Part shown: piece after piece, positions 7,388 through 16,055 of the stretch | Layout of the letters: the number at the start of each line of letters is the position of its first letter | How positions within the stretch are numbered: the first letter of the stretch is position 1 | NCBI GenBank assembly: GCA_010906965.1 | Contig: JAAFHB010000026.1 | Span: 1 to 34,640, forward strand | Direction of reading: 5' to 3' | From: Mariniphaga sp. | GTDB taxonomy: Bacteria > Bacteroidota > Bacteroidia > Bacteroidales > Prolixibacteraceae | DNA length: 34,640 bases | Program-made: the position numbers and the translations under genes | Notes under the pieces: generated by a model | What the model was told of the DNA's origin: nothing | Seen by the model: only the letters and a program-made list of their open reading frames with translations | Databases searched by the model: none

Positions 7388-7699
7388 ATGAAAAAAACAA
7401 AATGGCTTCTCAGAAGTGCAGGTGCAAGCCTGCTGTTATTCCTGTGTTTTCTCAAACAAGTAATGGCCCAGTCAGCTGCGGGTATTGACCAGGCCACAGC
7501 AGAAGTGACCTCCTACATCGATCCGGTGACGAACCTGATTATTGCAGTGGGGGCTGTTGTCGGACTGATCGGCGGGATAAGGGTTTACATCAAATGGCAG
7601 AGCGGTGATCAGGACACCCAGAAATCGCTGATGGGCTGGTTTGGTGCCTGTTTGTTTTTGGTACTGGTGGGTGTGGTCATCAAAGCATTCTTCACCTAA
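7388..7699 (+). CDS. traE: Conjugative transfer protein TraE (DUF4134)
   Basis: The 103-residue protein has a signal sequence ending VMAQ (about residue 28), then ATAEVTSYIDPVTNLI and a second hydrophobic span with GAVVGLIGGIRVYIKW, followed by GDQDTQKSLMGWFGACLF and a third span. This is the DUF4134/TraE pattern of Bacteroidetes transfer systems, a small inner membrane protein likened to VirB2/VirB3-type components. Its last base is the first base of traF (ATGG/TAATG overlap at 7699), so the two are probably coupled. Length is as expected. Confidence 0.88.
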   Translation: MKKTKWLLRSAGASLLLFLCFLKQVMAQSAAGIDQATAEVTSYIDPVTNLIIAVGAVVGLIGGIRVYIKWQSGDQDTQKSLMGWFGACLFLVLVGVVIKAFFT

Positions 7700-8004
7700 T
7701 GGAAAGTCACCGCATTCTTAAAGTAGATACGCGGCTCTATATCAAAGGGCTATCCGGCCCTTTGGTTTTCCGGGCACTCTACGGCATCATTGCAGCTTTT
7801 TTGCTCTTTACTTTCCTCTACATTTTTCTCGGCGTTTTCACCTCTGTGGTGGTTTGTGTTCCGGCTATTTTTTTCTGGCTATACAGGCTGAACACGATAC
7901 AGAAAAAACTAGGGCCTGAAGGCTGGAGCAAAAAACGGACAGCACGCGCGCTTCCTCTGTTTATTAGCATCAAACGAAGAATCTGTCAATTCAGTAACCA
8001 ATGA
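7699..8004 (+). CDS. traF: Conjugative transfer protein TraF (DUF4133)
   Basis: The 101-residue protein starts with a short soluble stretch including YIKGLSGPLVFRALYG, followed by two close membrane segments at about 28-65 and a basic C-terminal end. This matches DUF4133/TraF, a small VirB3-like inner membrane subunit always found between TraE and the TraG ATPase. It overlaps traG by 4 bases (ATGA at 8001-8004). Size and order agree with the family. Confidence 0.88.
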   Translation: MESHRILKVDTRLYIKGLSGPLVFRALYGIIAAFLLFTFLYIFLGVFTSVVVCVPAIFFWLYRLNTIQKKLGPEGWSKKRTARALPLFISIKRRICQFSNQ

Positions 8005-10448
8005 AGATCAAAACGATAGAAGAGGTATTACCCATCCTTGGTTTTAACGGTAATGTGCTGGTCTCGGACAACCTGAACCTGACCATCGGGTTAAACCTTC
8101 ACCTGCCTGAAGTACTATGCTGCAGCAGTGAAAAGATCGTCCAGCTGCACGACACTTTTCAACGTGTTGTGAACCTTCTGCCATCGGGCAGTTTGCTCCA
8201 TAAGCAGGATTTTTTTCTCGCTGACAAGTTCCATAACAATCAGAAAATAAATGGCAAACTGTCAAAAACCAGCAATTTAAAAGTTGATGTTAACAGCGCA
8301 GAAAGCCTGTCGGGCGCTTACCTTCAACATTTTGAAGGAAGGTCATATCTCAGGCACGAGTGTTACCTCTACATCAGTATACTGAATAAGGGGCAGCTGA
8401 AAAATTATCTCTTGTCATCGCTGATCTTTTCCCGAAGGGAGCGGAACAAGCTGGATCTGCAGTATGACAAAATCCGGGAGCTACAGGCTAATTTGACTTC
8501 ACTTTTCCTGCAAAGCGGTATTGGCTGTGAACCAATAACCAGGGAAGAAGCTGCCGGAGATGATCATACCACAGGACTTATCGAACGATTCCTGACGCTG
8601 AACTTTCAGGGTGGGGAACCAATCCTTGGTGGGATCGACTTCCGTGACCGGCTAAAGGTGATGGACCGGTTTGTGGAGATCCTCAGCCTGAGTGATTATT
8701 CGCATGTGCCGGCAGAGGTAAAGCCAACAGGCGGGCATCCTCAGACCGGACTTCCCGTCTCGCTGGTTTATCCTGTCACCTGGAACCTCCCTTTTTCCCA
8801 TGTGACCAATCAGTTTATCTGTGTGCCAGGGCAGCAGGAGGTGAAGGCGGGTCTGGAATCGAGCTACAAAAAGATTTTCAGCCTCTCGCGCTTCTCATCC
8901 GAGAACCGCGTTAATGCGGGGCTGATCGAACAGTTTCTGGATACAGTACAAACTTCGGGGGAGAAAATCGTCAAGACCCATTTCAACGTGGTACTTTTCG
9001 ATGAATCGATCCGGCAGCTCAAACAGAACAAAAGTGAAACCAGCTCAGCTTTCTCGATGATGAATTGTTTCCCCTACCAGCACACGTATGATCTTCCGCT
9101 GCTGTTCTTTGCCTCACTTCCATATTCCACGCAGCTTCCTGAAACTGAACTTTTTATTACTCAGGTTCCGCAGGCGTGCTGCCTGACCAATTTTGAGGGA
9201 GGCGTACACAGCAGTGATTCTGATTTCACATTACTGCTTTCGGACCGGCTTAGTGGTTGTCCGGTGCGGATAGACCTGTCGGATGAGCCGGTCAGGCAGC
9301 ACCTGATCCATAACCGAAACAAGATCATCATTGGCGGATCGGGATCGGGCAAATCCTTTTTTACGAACCACCTTTTGAGGCAATATGCAGAAAGTGAAAA
9401 CTGCCATATTGTTCTGCTCGATGTAGGGCGAAGTTACGAGCTGCTGACCCGGTACCTGGATGAAAGGCTTAAACATCTGGGCGGTGCGATGATGGTGGAG
9501 TTTACAGCCGAACACCCGATCTCGTTTAATCCGTTCGTGGTTACAGGTGAGCCTGATCCCGAGCGTCGGCAGACCATCCTTTCGGTGATCTGTACGATCT
9601 ACCGCGAGAACCTGTCGGAGATGGAGAAAGACGTGATCGCGAGGGCAATAGCTGCCTACTTTGCCGCCGGAACGACAGAACGCTCGTTTAACGGCTTTTA
9701 TGAATTCTGCCAGGACTACATTCCTGACCTCGTCAGTGAACATATGCTTGCCTTCAATGCCCCCGAGTTTTTCTTTATCCTGGGCAAATACTATCGCGGC
9801 GGGGAGTATGACTTTTTGCTGAACCGGGAGATGGATACCGATGAGTTTTTCCGCTGTCCGTTTATTGTTTTCGAACTGGACAATATCAAAGACCACCCCG
9901 TGATCTTTCCGGTAGCCACGCTGATCATCATCGATATTTTTATGCAAAAGATGCGTCGGCTGGTTGGAGTTCGCAAGGTCATCTGTATTGAGGAGGCGTG
10001 GAAGGCAATCGCCACGCCACAAATGGCCGGATATATCAAATACTTTTTCAAGACCATCCGCAAGTTTTTCGGGGAGGCGATGGTGGTGACCCAGGAGATC
10101 GACGATGTGATCTCATCACCGGTCATCCGTGACGCGATCATCAACAATGCTGACACCCGAATTCTGCTGGATATGGGGAAGTTTCGGAATAAGTTTGACA
10201 ACATCTCCCAGACCCTTGGACTCTCCCAGTTCCAGAAAGAACAGATCCTCTCTATCAACCGGAATCTCCCTCATGATCGAAAACTTAAAGAAGTTTTTAT
10301 CGGGCTGGGCACTTATTCACAGGTTTTTGCGCTTGAGGTGAGCCGTCCGGAGTACAACTGTTACACCACTGAACAAAATGAGAAGGAACAGATCCTTAAA
10401 AAACTGCAAAACCATCAATCATTTTTTGAAACCATTAAAGCTATCTGA
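8001..10448 (+). CDS. traG: TraG-family conjugation ATPase (VirB4-like)
   Basis: The 815-residue protein is the VirB4-type ATPase that powers assembly and transport of the secretion channel at the inner membrane. The N-terminal half (about 1-400) carries the TraG N-terminal domain. Walker A is GGSGSGKSF near residues 446-454. Walker B lies in VICIEEAWKAIATPQMAGYI near 655-675, followed by VVTQEIDD, the usual sensor region of Bacteroidetes TraG. Length agrees with the family (about 800-840). The long antisense frame at 9231-10022 is a shadow. It is coupled to traF by an ATGA overlap, and the next gene starts 3 bases after its stop. Confidence 0.93.
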   Translation: MKIKTIEEVLPILGFNGNVLVSDNLNLTIGLNLHLPEVLCCSSEKIVQLHDTFQRVVNLLPSGSLLHKQDFFLADKFHNNQKINGKLSKTSNLKVDVNSAESLSGAYLQHFEGRSYLRHECYLYISILNKGQLKNYLLSSLIFSRRERNKLDLQYDKIRELQANLTSLFLQSGIGCEPITREEAAGDDHTTGLIERFLTLNFQGGEPILGGIDFRDRLKVMDRFVEILSLSDYSHVPAEVKPTGGHPQTGLPVSLVYPVTWNLPFSHVTNQFICVPGQQEVKAGLESSYKKIFSLSRFSSENRVNAGLIEQFLDTVQTSGEKIVKTHFNVVLFDESIRQLKQNKSETSSAFSMMNCFPYQHTYDLPLLFFASLPYSTQLPETELFITQVPQACCLTNFEGGVHSSDSDFTLLLSDRLSGCPVRIDLSDEPVRQHLIHNRNKIIIGGSGSGKSFFTNHLLRQYAESENCHIVLLDVGRSYELLTRYLDERLKHLGGAMMVEFTAEHPISFNPFVVTGEPDPERRQTILSVICTIYRENLSEMEKDVIARAIAAYFAAGTTERSFNGFYEFCQDYIPDLVSEHMLAFNAPEFFFILGKYYRGGEYDFLLNREMDTDEFFRCPFIVFELDNIKDHPVIFPVATLIIIDIFMQKMRRLVGVRKVICIEEAWKAIATPQMAGYIKYFFKTIRKFFGEAMVVTQEIDDVISSPVIRDAIINNADTRILLDMGKFRNKFDNISQTLGLSQFQKEQILSINRNLPHDRKLKEVFIGLGTYSQVFALEVSRPEYNCYTTEQNEKEQILKKLQNHQSFFETIKAI

Positions 10449-10450
10449 TT

Positions 10451-11203
10451 ATGAAACACTCAATTTCACGAAACGCAGGCATGGATGAGCATCATCTCCT
10501 GCCAGTTCTTCCGATGCATCGGAACAGGTTTACCAATGCTGAAAAAGCAAATTATTCCCGGATTAAAATTCACCTGATTCTTCTTCCGGTCATGCTGATC
10601 TTTTTGACAATGAAGGGTTACAGCCAGGCTCCTGTAACCGATGTGGGAGCCGGTATCCAAAGGGAAGCTCTTTGGACACAGGAGAAAGAAATCCTTTCGA
10701 ATATCAACTGGTACAATGTCCTGATCAGGGCGCTCAACGGAGATATCAAAGGATTGACAGGAGAACTGTTGGGCATCGACCAGAAGATGATGGAGAGTCT
10801 CGAAAAGGTCTCCGCGCTGATCAAAGATTACAAACGGATTCAGCAGACCCGCGAAATGCTCGGAAAGATTTCAGGGATCTATACCAGTAAACTACCACGG
10901 CTGATTCGCGATGAGAATTTCACGCCACAGCAGGCCGCTGTGATTGTACAATCCTTTGACCTGATTCTGGACGACAGCCGGCAGCTGGTTACCACCATCC
11001 TGGGAGCCATCACAAAAGACAAATCTTTTCTGATGGATGACAAACAGCGGTACGACACAATCAACGGAATTTACAACGAAGTGCGCAAGCACTACGGAAC
11101 AATATGCTACCTCTATAACAAACTGCTCTATGCCTCTTACCAGAAGAGTTTCCAGAGCAGCAAGCTGGAGAGCTTTGCATTCTATTATACCCTTTATCAA
11201 TAA
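10451..11203 (+). CDS. Exported coiled-coil protein, TraI-like by position
   Basis: The 250-residue protein has a hydrophobic segment at about 36-52 (IHLILLPVMLIFLTMKGYSQ) that resembles a signal sequence, with cleavage near SQA. The start may therefore lie downstream of 10451, although the spacing of 3 bases after traG supports the annotated start. The mature part is helical with heptad-like stretches, including EKVSALIKDYKRIQQTREML. Its place after traG and before traJ, with export and helical content, matches TraI-type proteins of Bacteroidetes elements, but sequence recognition is weak. Confidence 0.6.
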   Translation: MKHSISRNAGMDEHHLLPVLPMHRNRFTNAEKANYSRIKIHLILLPVMLIFLTMKGYSQAPVTDVGAGIQREALWTQEKEILSNINWYNVLIRALNGDIKGLTGELLGIDQKMMESLEKVSALIKDYKRIQQTREMLGKISGIYTSKLPRLIRDENFTPQQAAVIVQSFDLILDDSRQLVTTILGAITKDKSFLMDDKQRYDTINGIYNEVRKHYGTICYLYNKLLYASYQKSFQSSKLESFAFYYTLYQ

Positions 11204-11208
11204 GCAAT

Positions 11209-11964
11209 ATGGAAAAGTTTAAATCAATAATAGCCATGAAAACGATCCGTTGGTCCGGAATATCTATTCTATTGGTGCTGATCATTGAGCTTACAAGTAT
11301 CGTTCAGCTTCATGCACAGGCTTTTGCTGTCAAACGCTGGCGTGATACCTATCCGCAGATGAACGGAAGCTATCCTATATCATTTATGGCCTTTAAAGGT
11401 GGCTTTATTATTCCGGTGCCCCACTTTTTTGTCCGAACCTGGCCGACACACTATTACATCGAATTGGGTGCCATGCCGGTAACGGATTCCGAAAATCTGA
11501 CGGGTTCAATAAAAACCGGCTTTCTAAGGATTGTGGAGAAAATACTGGAACGATCTCAGATTCAAAAGCGGTCTGAAGAGACGACCCAAATCAAAACGAA
11601 CAATTTGAAGCAAAGAGATATCGAACTGAAGCTGTTCAATTCCCGGTCTGATTACCTTCCTGATGTATATGGCATTGCAGATCAGTTTATCAGGCTTTAC
11701 CGAAGCATCAATAATCTGGGAAAACAGCCGAATGCAGGAGCCATTGCCCAGATCAGCCGCAGGGAGGCTGACGAACTGGTGGTCCGTTTTATCATGGTGA
11801 ATCTTTTACAAGCCGATCACGGCAAAAAACTGGAAGCCTTTTCCCTGATCCGAAGTGAGTTGACCCGGCAGATCGGGGAGACCGATTATACGAACCGAAA
11901 GGTTTACCACTTTAACTTTTACAGTGAGAGTGCAGATAATGGTTATGCGTTTTTAACCCGATAA
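11209..11964 (+). CDS. Exported protein of unknown function in the tra cluster
   Basis: I do not recognise a named family in this 251-residue protein. A signal peptide is visible at about 10-37 (SGISILLVLIIELTSIVQLHAQA), with AQ-A as a likely cleavage point; a start at 11236 (MKTIRW) would give a more typical signal peptide than 11209. The mature protein holds a hydrophobic patch (ISFMAFKGGFIIPVPHFF) and later charged helices. It lies 5 bases after the preceding gene and 13 bases before traJ, so it belongs to the transfer operon and probably acts in the periplasm. Confidence 0.6.
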   Translation: MEKFKSIIAMKTIRWSGISILLVLIIELTSIVQLHAQAFAVKRWRDTYPQMNGSYPISFMAFKGGFIIPVPHFFVRTWPTHYYIELGAMPVTDSENLTGSIKTGFLRIVEKILERSQIQKRSEETTQIKTNNLKQRDIELKLFNSRSDYLPDVYGIADQFIRLYRSINNLGKQPNAGAIAQISRREADELVVRFIMVNLLQADHGKKLEAFSLIRSELTRQIGETDYTNRKVYHFNFYSESADNGYAFLTR

Positions 11965-11977
11965 AATCAATCAGGAA

Positions 11978-12937
11978 ATGAACAATACTCTTTTACAGAT
12001 TATGACAACCGATAGCTTCTTCCGCTTCACCGATGTGCTGGTACGGGGAGGTGTCGAAAATGCAAGGGTGCTGGTGGATATGGCGAGGGCCATCGGAGGA
12101 ATTGCCACATTTTTTTATATCTCAAAACGTATCTACGAACAGCTGATCGCTGATAACCCTATCTCGATGCTGCCGCTGCTCAGACCTTTTGCGCTGGTTC
12201 TGGTTATTACTTTCTGGGGTCCGTTTGTCAATCTGCTGATGGTGCCCACCAAAGGGCTCACCAAACTTTCGGAGGCTGTTTATGCTGACAAAAAACACAT
12301 TGTGGCCCAGCGGCTCAGGGATAAGCAAAATGCCATTCTATCCACTGATCTCCCTTCTTTTTATGAAAATCAGGAGAAGGAGGCGGCTCTCTGGGATAAA
12401 GGAATCAATATGTTGTTAACCACCTACAACATAGTTTCAGGCAGGGCATTGGCCAACCAGATTCACTTCTATGTGATGGATGGCGTAAGACAATTGCTGG
12501 AATCTTTCTTTGAGGCCGTTGTCTACCTGATTGCTTTCTTACGAACCATTTTTTGTGTGCTGCTTGTCATATTCGGACCGCTTGTGTTTGCCATTTCAAT
12601 TTTTGATGGTTTTCAGGATAACTACCTGCAATGGATTGCCCGGTTCGTTAATGTCAATCTCTACCTGCCCATCGCCATGCTGATCCTTTCACTCGTTCAG
12701 GAGGTGCTGATCTATGTTCTTGAAAGAGAAATTACAGTGATCAACAGTTCCCTGATCTACCAGCCCTCCCTCTTTTTTGTCTCCAACCTCGTGGTTCCGC
12801 TTTGCGGCATCGCCGGTCTTCTAATGGTTCCAAAGATCGCTTCGTGGATTGTTCAGGCTTCGGGAACTGGTTCAGGTGGCGGACGTCTGTTCCGAACCGC
12901 AGCTACAATAGCTGTTACCAAAGGAATGATGAAGTAA
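11978..12937 (+). CDS. traJ: Conjugative transfer membrane protein TraJ (VirB6-like)
   Basis: The 319-residue protein has several membrane segments: about 62-85, 170-208 (FEAVVYLIAFLRTIFCVLLV and following), 218-245 and 262-285. The C-terminal VPKIASWIVQASGTGSGGGR is characteristic of Bacteroidetes TraJ. The family is a polytopic inner membrane channel component comparable to VirB6. Length and place between the exported genes and traK are as expected. No defects are visible. Confidence 0.88.
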   Translation: MNNTLLQIMTTDSFFRFTDVLVRGGVENARVLVDMARAIGGIATFFYISKRIYEQLIADNPISMLPLLRPFALVLVITFWGPFVNLLMVPTKGLTKLSEAVYADKKHIVAQRLRDKQNAILSTDLPSFYENQEKEAALWDKGINMLLTTYNIVSGRALANQIHFYVMDGVRQLLESFFEAVVYLIAFLRTIFCVLLVIFGPLVFAISIFDGFQDNYLQWIARFVNVNLYLPIAMLILSLVQEVLIYVLEREITVINSSLIYQPSLFFVSNLVVPLCGIAGLLMVPKIASWIVQASGTGSGGGRLFRTAATIAVTKGMMK

Positions 12938-12956
12938 ACATCAAATATAACAGACG

Positions 12957-13583
12957 ATGAAAAAAGCATTTGATATTCAGCAAAAGTTCCGGTTTACAGT
13001 CTATGTACTGCTGGTTGTCAGCATCTCGCTGACCGCATTGAGCGCCTGGGTATTCTTCCGCTCTGCCGCAATGGTGGAGAAATCGAGGCAGAAGATCTAT
13101 GTGCTGGACAATGGAAAATCGCTGCTTTTGGCGCTTCGGGAGGACATCAGTGAGAACCGGAATGCCGAGGCCAAAGACCATGTCAAACGGTTTCATGAAC
13201 TCTTCTTTACCCTTGAGCCCGATAAATCTTACATTGAAAACAATGTCAAAGAGGCGCTCTTTCTGGCAGACCAGTCAGCCACGGATCAGTACCGCTCCTT
13301 CAAGGAGAACAACCTCTACAACCAGGTGATCGCGATGGATATCAGCATGACACTTGTGACAGATTCGGTGAAAGTAGACTTCTCTGCCTACCCCTATGAA
13401 TTCTCATTTTACGGAAAACAGAAGATCGTTCGAAAGTCCAATATCACAATGCGTAACCTGGAAACATCGGGCAGGCTTCGCAACATCTCCAGAACGGATA
13501 ATAATCCGCACGGCTTTCTGATCGAGGGTTGGCGGATCAACGACAACACGGACCTGGAAACAGTGAAACGAAAATCATTTTAA
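12957..13583 (+). CDS. traK: Conjugative transfer protein TraK (VirB8-like)
   Basis: The 208-residue protein has a short cytoplasmic start, one membrane helix at about 13-34, and a periplasmic domain. The conserved pieces are NGKSLLLALREDISENRNAEAKDHVKRFH, quoted here as parts around residues 49-77, FFTLEPDKSYIENNV, and a C-terminal GFLIEGWRI. These match TraK, the VirB8-like scaffold of Bacteroidetes conjugation systems. It lies 19 bases after traJ and has the usual length. Confidence 0.9.
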   Translation: MKKAFDIQQKFRFTVYVLLVVSISLTALSAWVFFRSAAMVEKSRQKIYVLDNGKSLLLALREDISENRNAEAKDHVKRFHELFFTLEPDKSYIENNVKEALFLADQSATDQYRSFKENNLYNQVIAMDISMTLVTDSVKVDFSAYPYEFSFYGKQKIVRKSNITMRNLETSGRLRNISRTDNNPHGFLIEGWRINDNTDLETVKRKSF

Positions 13584-13601
13584 CAATCTAAAACGCATAT
13601 T

Positions 13602-13940
13602 ATGAACAACTTTAAATTACCGGAAACACCACATTTCCCCAATATCAGTCGCTATACCAGGTGGCTCAACGAGATGGAAGAAAAGGAAAGAATGATGAGT
13701 CCCGAAAAACGTCTGCACAAATGGGTGATTTTGATCAGTGTGCTGTTTCTGCTTTTTGTGGCCTCATTCTTCCTGTTCCCTGCACCCAAAATAAGTCATC
13801 AGTCAGTAAACCCCCTGCCGGAACCCGGATTGCAAGGCGTTGATAGCCTGAAAAAGGAGCGATCCCTGACATTTGATATGCCTGTTGATTCGTTTGAACA
13901 ATACCTTAAAAAGGAGATCCATGAAAAATTACCTGAATAA
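13602..13940 (+). CDS. Small single-span membrane protein, TraL-like
   Basis: The 112-residue protein has a basic cytoplasmic part of about 40 residues (ending EKRLHKW), one membrane helix at about 41-60 (VILISVLFLLFVASFFLFP), and a Pro-rich then acidic periplasmic tail. TraL occupies this place between TraK and TraM in the Bacteroidetes operon, so the name is inferred by order and topology. Its last 20 bases overlap the start of traM. Confidence 0.65.
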   Translation: MNNFKLPETPHFPNISRYTRWLNEMEEKERMMSPEKRLHKWVILISVLFLLFVASFFLFPAPKISHQSVNPLPEPGLQGVDSLKKERSLTFDMPVDSFEQYLKKEIHEKLPE

Positions 13941-15153
13941 AAACTGGCCGCTACTTTTCTTTCCATTTATGGTGATTCCCTTTATCATCCTGATCTTTTA
14001 TATTTTGGGAGGAGGAAGCGCCCCTGCAAGCGAGCGGCGGGAGGTAAAACCAGCAAAAGGGAAAGTGGCGATCAACTATCGGCTTCCCGAAGCGGACCGT
14101 ACAATCGGAATTGTTGACAAGATGGAAGCGGTACAGGCTCAAACTCAAAGTTACGGAACGCAGGATTACCATATCGGGGCTGAGAATACTTCCGGTTTGA
14201 TAACCTCAGAAAATGATGGTTCAAAACCTGTTGAAGCGCAAAATCAGGAAGGCGAAAACCAATCCAATCAGTCCGTTCAGCCTGAATCAGGTGTTCCTGA
14301 TCAACTGATGGTTCATATCCGTAAACAGGAGGCACAGGTAAAACTGGAGTTGCGGCAGGCAGCCGGGGATACCGCCGTCTGCGCAAAAGGAGAAGGATTG
14401 AAGTCTGCAGATCCTGCCGGTTCAGCAGACAATTACAATCCCGGCCAACAAAATGAAGCGGCATCTGCGACCGCAAAAGTTAATCACGGTACAACAGGTA
14501 TTGAGGAGATAGATGCCCTTTTTGACCGAAGTCTTGCGCTTGCACGTCAAAATGATTCACTGAACTACAAACTTCAGGAAGCAAGCGCCATACAGGAGCA
14601 GCAAACCGCCGCCGAAGCACCTCATCATTTTACCCTTGATAGGGAAAAAAATAACAGCTTAGTTTCGAAAAAAACGAGTGACTCAGCCCAACCAACCACA
14701 GGTGCTATCCCGGCAGAGATTTATGAAACAGCCACGGTGTTATCAGGTAACCGGGTCAAGATACGTTTACTCGAAGAAACCCGGCTTAACGGACAGGTGA
14801 TCCCGCGCAACACCTTCGTTTACGGCATCTGCCGGACCGATAATGAAAGGCTTCAGATTGAAGTGCAGCAGATACTGGTAAGCGGTCAGTTTATTCCTGT
14901 AAAGATGACTGTTTGTGATCTGGACGGATTGCAGGGTCTCTACGTGCCGGACAATGCATCAAGGAAAATAACCAAGGAGGTTGGCAGTGGCGTCAACACC
15001 TCATCAATGGCTGGTTTTACCGGGAACCCATTGGCTTATGCCGGTGTTCAGGCTGCCGACCGTGCCGCCAGATCGGTATTACAGGTAATCAAACAGAAAA
15101 AGGTCACCATCAAAAAAAACACCCTTGTCTACCTGATTAACAAAAACAAATAA
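13921..15153 (+). CDS. traM: Conjugative transfer protein TraM (VirB10-like)
   Basis: The start at 13921 gives a protein of 410 residues beginning MKNYLNKNWPLLFFPF, with a membrane helix at about 10-30. An upstream in-frame Met at 13873 lies inside the preceding gene and is not preferred; AAGGAG precedes 13921 by 4 bases. A long, low-complexity Gln- and Ala-rich periplasmic spacer (about 60-260) leads to the conserved C-terminal TraM domain (about 265-410), with IPAEIYETATVLSGNRVKIR and LNGQVIPRNTFVYGIC visible. VirB10-type proteins span the envelope and connect inner and outer membrane parts. The order before traN is as expected. Confidence 0.88.
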   Translation: MKNYLNKNWPLLFFPFMVIPFIILIFYILGGGSAPASERREVKPAKGKVAINYRLPEADRTIGIVDKMEAVQAQTQSYGTQDYHIGAENTSGLITSENDGSKPVEAQNQEGENQSNQSVQPESGVPDQLMVHIRKQEAQVKLELRQAAGDTAVCAKGEGLKSADPAGSADNYNPGQQNEAASATAKVNHGTTGIEEIDALFDRSLALARQNDSLNYKLQEASAIQEQQTAAEAPHHFTLDREKNNSLVSKKTSDSAQPTTGAIPAEIYETATVLSGNRVKIRLLEETRLNGQVIPRNTFVYGICRTDNERLQIEVQQILVSGQFIPVKMTVCDLDGLQGLYVPDNASRKITKEVGSGVNTSSMAGFTGNPLAYAGVQAADRAARSVLQVIKQKKVTIKKNTLVYLINKNK

Positions 15154-15179
15154 TCAATGAAAATTTAAAAATCAAACCC

Positions 15180-15980
15180 ATGAAACGATTCCTATTTATT
15201 TCCCTGTTTTCAATTTTTACACTGGTCAGTTCGGCCCAGAACATCCTGCAGCTATCCGAAAAAAAGAGTGTCCATGTAGTTTGTCCGGATAAAGTGCTTT
15301 ATGTACAGGGCGGTGACGATTCTTCCATAGAGGCTGAGATCCTTCCGGAACTCTCCAATATTGTGCGTGTAAAAGCATTGCACCCCTTTGAAGGCCAAAC
15401 CTCCCTGACCGTTGTTTGTGCCGGTCGCATTTATTCTGTGGCTGCGCAGTTTGGCAACAGTAATCAACTGATTTACCAGCTGGATTCACTGCCATCTGAA
15501 AAAGCATCACCTTTTTCAGGCAAACTAATGCCCGACGAAAGCTTAAAAGGGATCAGCGATCAGGTTTTATCCCGAAAAGGATATCACACCGTACATCGCA
15601 GTACCAGAAAAAACGGGATACTGATGGAAGTCAGTGATATCTGCATCAAGGGAGACGCCCTCTTCCTTGTAATACAGGTCACAAACTGCACGAATATGGC
15701 TTTCGATACAGAGGCGTTTAACTTCTGGATTGCTGACAAAAGGCAGCAGAAGGCGACCAATGCGCAGGAATATCAGCTGACGCCGGATTATGCCCGCTTT
15801 GAATTAAAGCGGGTTCCGGCCTGGGAATCTGCCAGTGAAGTATTTGTGATTGAAAAACTGACAATTCCTGATAAACGGGTCCTTCGCATTGAAATGATTG
15901 AGAAATCTACAGGAAACACGGGGCGTAAACTTACGCTCGAACTTAAAAACAGGGACCTGCGAAAGGCAGAAATATTATAG
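15180..15980 (+). CDS. traN: Conjugative transfer protein TraN (DUF4138, VirB9-like)
   Basis: The 266-residue protein has a signal peptide ending SSAQ (about residue 20). The mature part begins LQLSEKKSVHVVCPDKVLYV and continues with repeated beta-strand-like stretches, as in DUF4138/TraN outer envelope components. The ending KLTLELKNRDLR is also family-like. It starts 26 bases after traM and is the last recognisable secretion-channel gene; TraO, TraP and TraQ are not seen. A new, less tightly spaced gene follows after 75 bases. Confidence 0.85.
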   Translation: MKRFLFISLFSIFTLVSSAQNILQLSEKKSVHVVCPDKVLYVQGGDDSSIEAEILPELSNIVRVKALHPFEGQTSLTVVCAGRIYSVAAQFGNSNQLIYQLDSLPSEKASPFSGKLMPDESLKGISDQVLSRKGYHTVHRSTRKNGILMEVSDICIKGDALFLVIQVTNCTNMAFDTEAFNFWIADKRQQKATNAQEYQLTPDYARFELKRVPAWESASEVFVIEKLTIPDKRVLRIEMIEKSTGNTGRKLTLELKNRDLRKAEIL

Positions 15981-16055
15981 AATTGGCTTTGGGTTGTCAG
16001 GCATTCGACTGTAAACGGATCATTTTAGAATTCTAATCCATCAAAAATCAAAATC

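Noticed and set aside
9231..10022. 263-residue minus-strand frame
   Set aside because: It is antisense to traG, whose motifs and length are clear. No independent coding signs are seen.
13873..13920. Upstream extension of traM
   Set aside because: It lies inside the TraL-like gene. AAGGAG before 13921 and the normal N-terminal membrane anchor support the later start.
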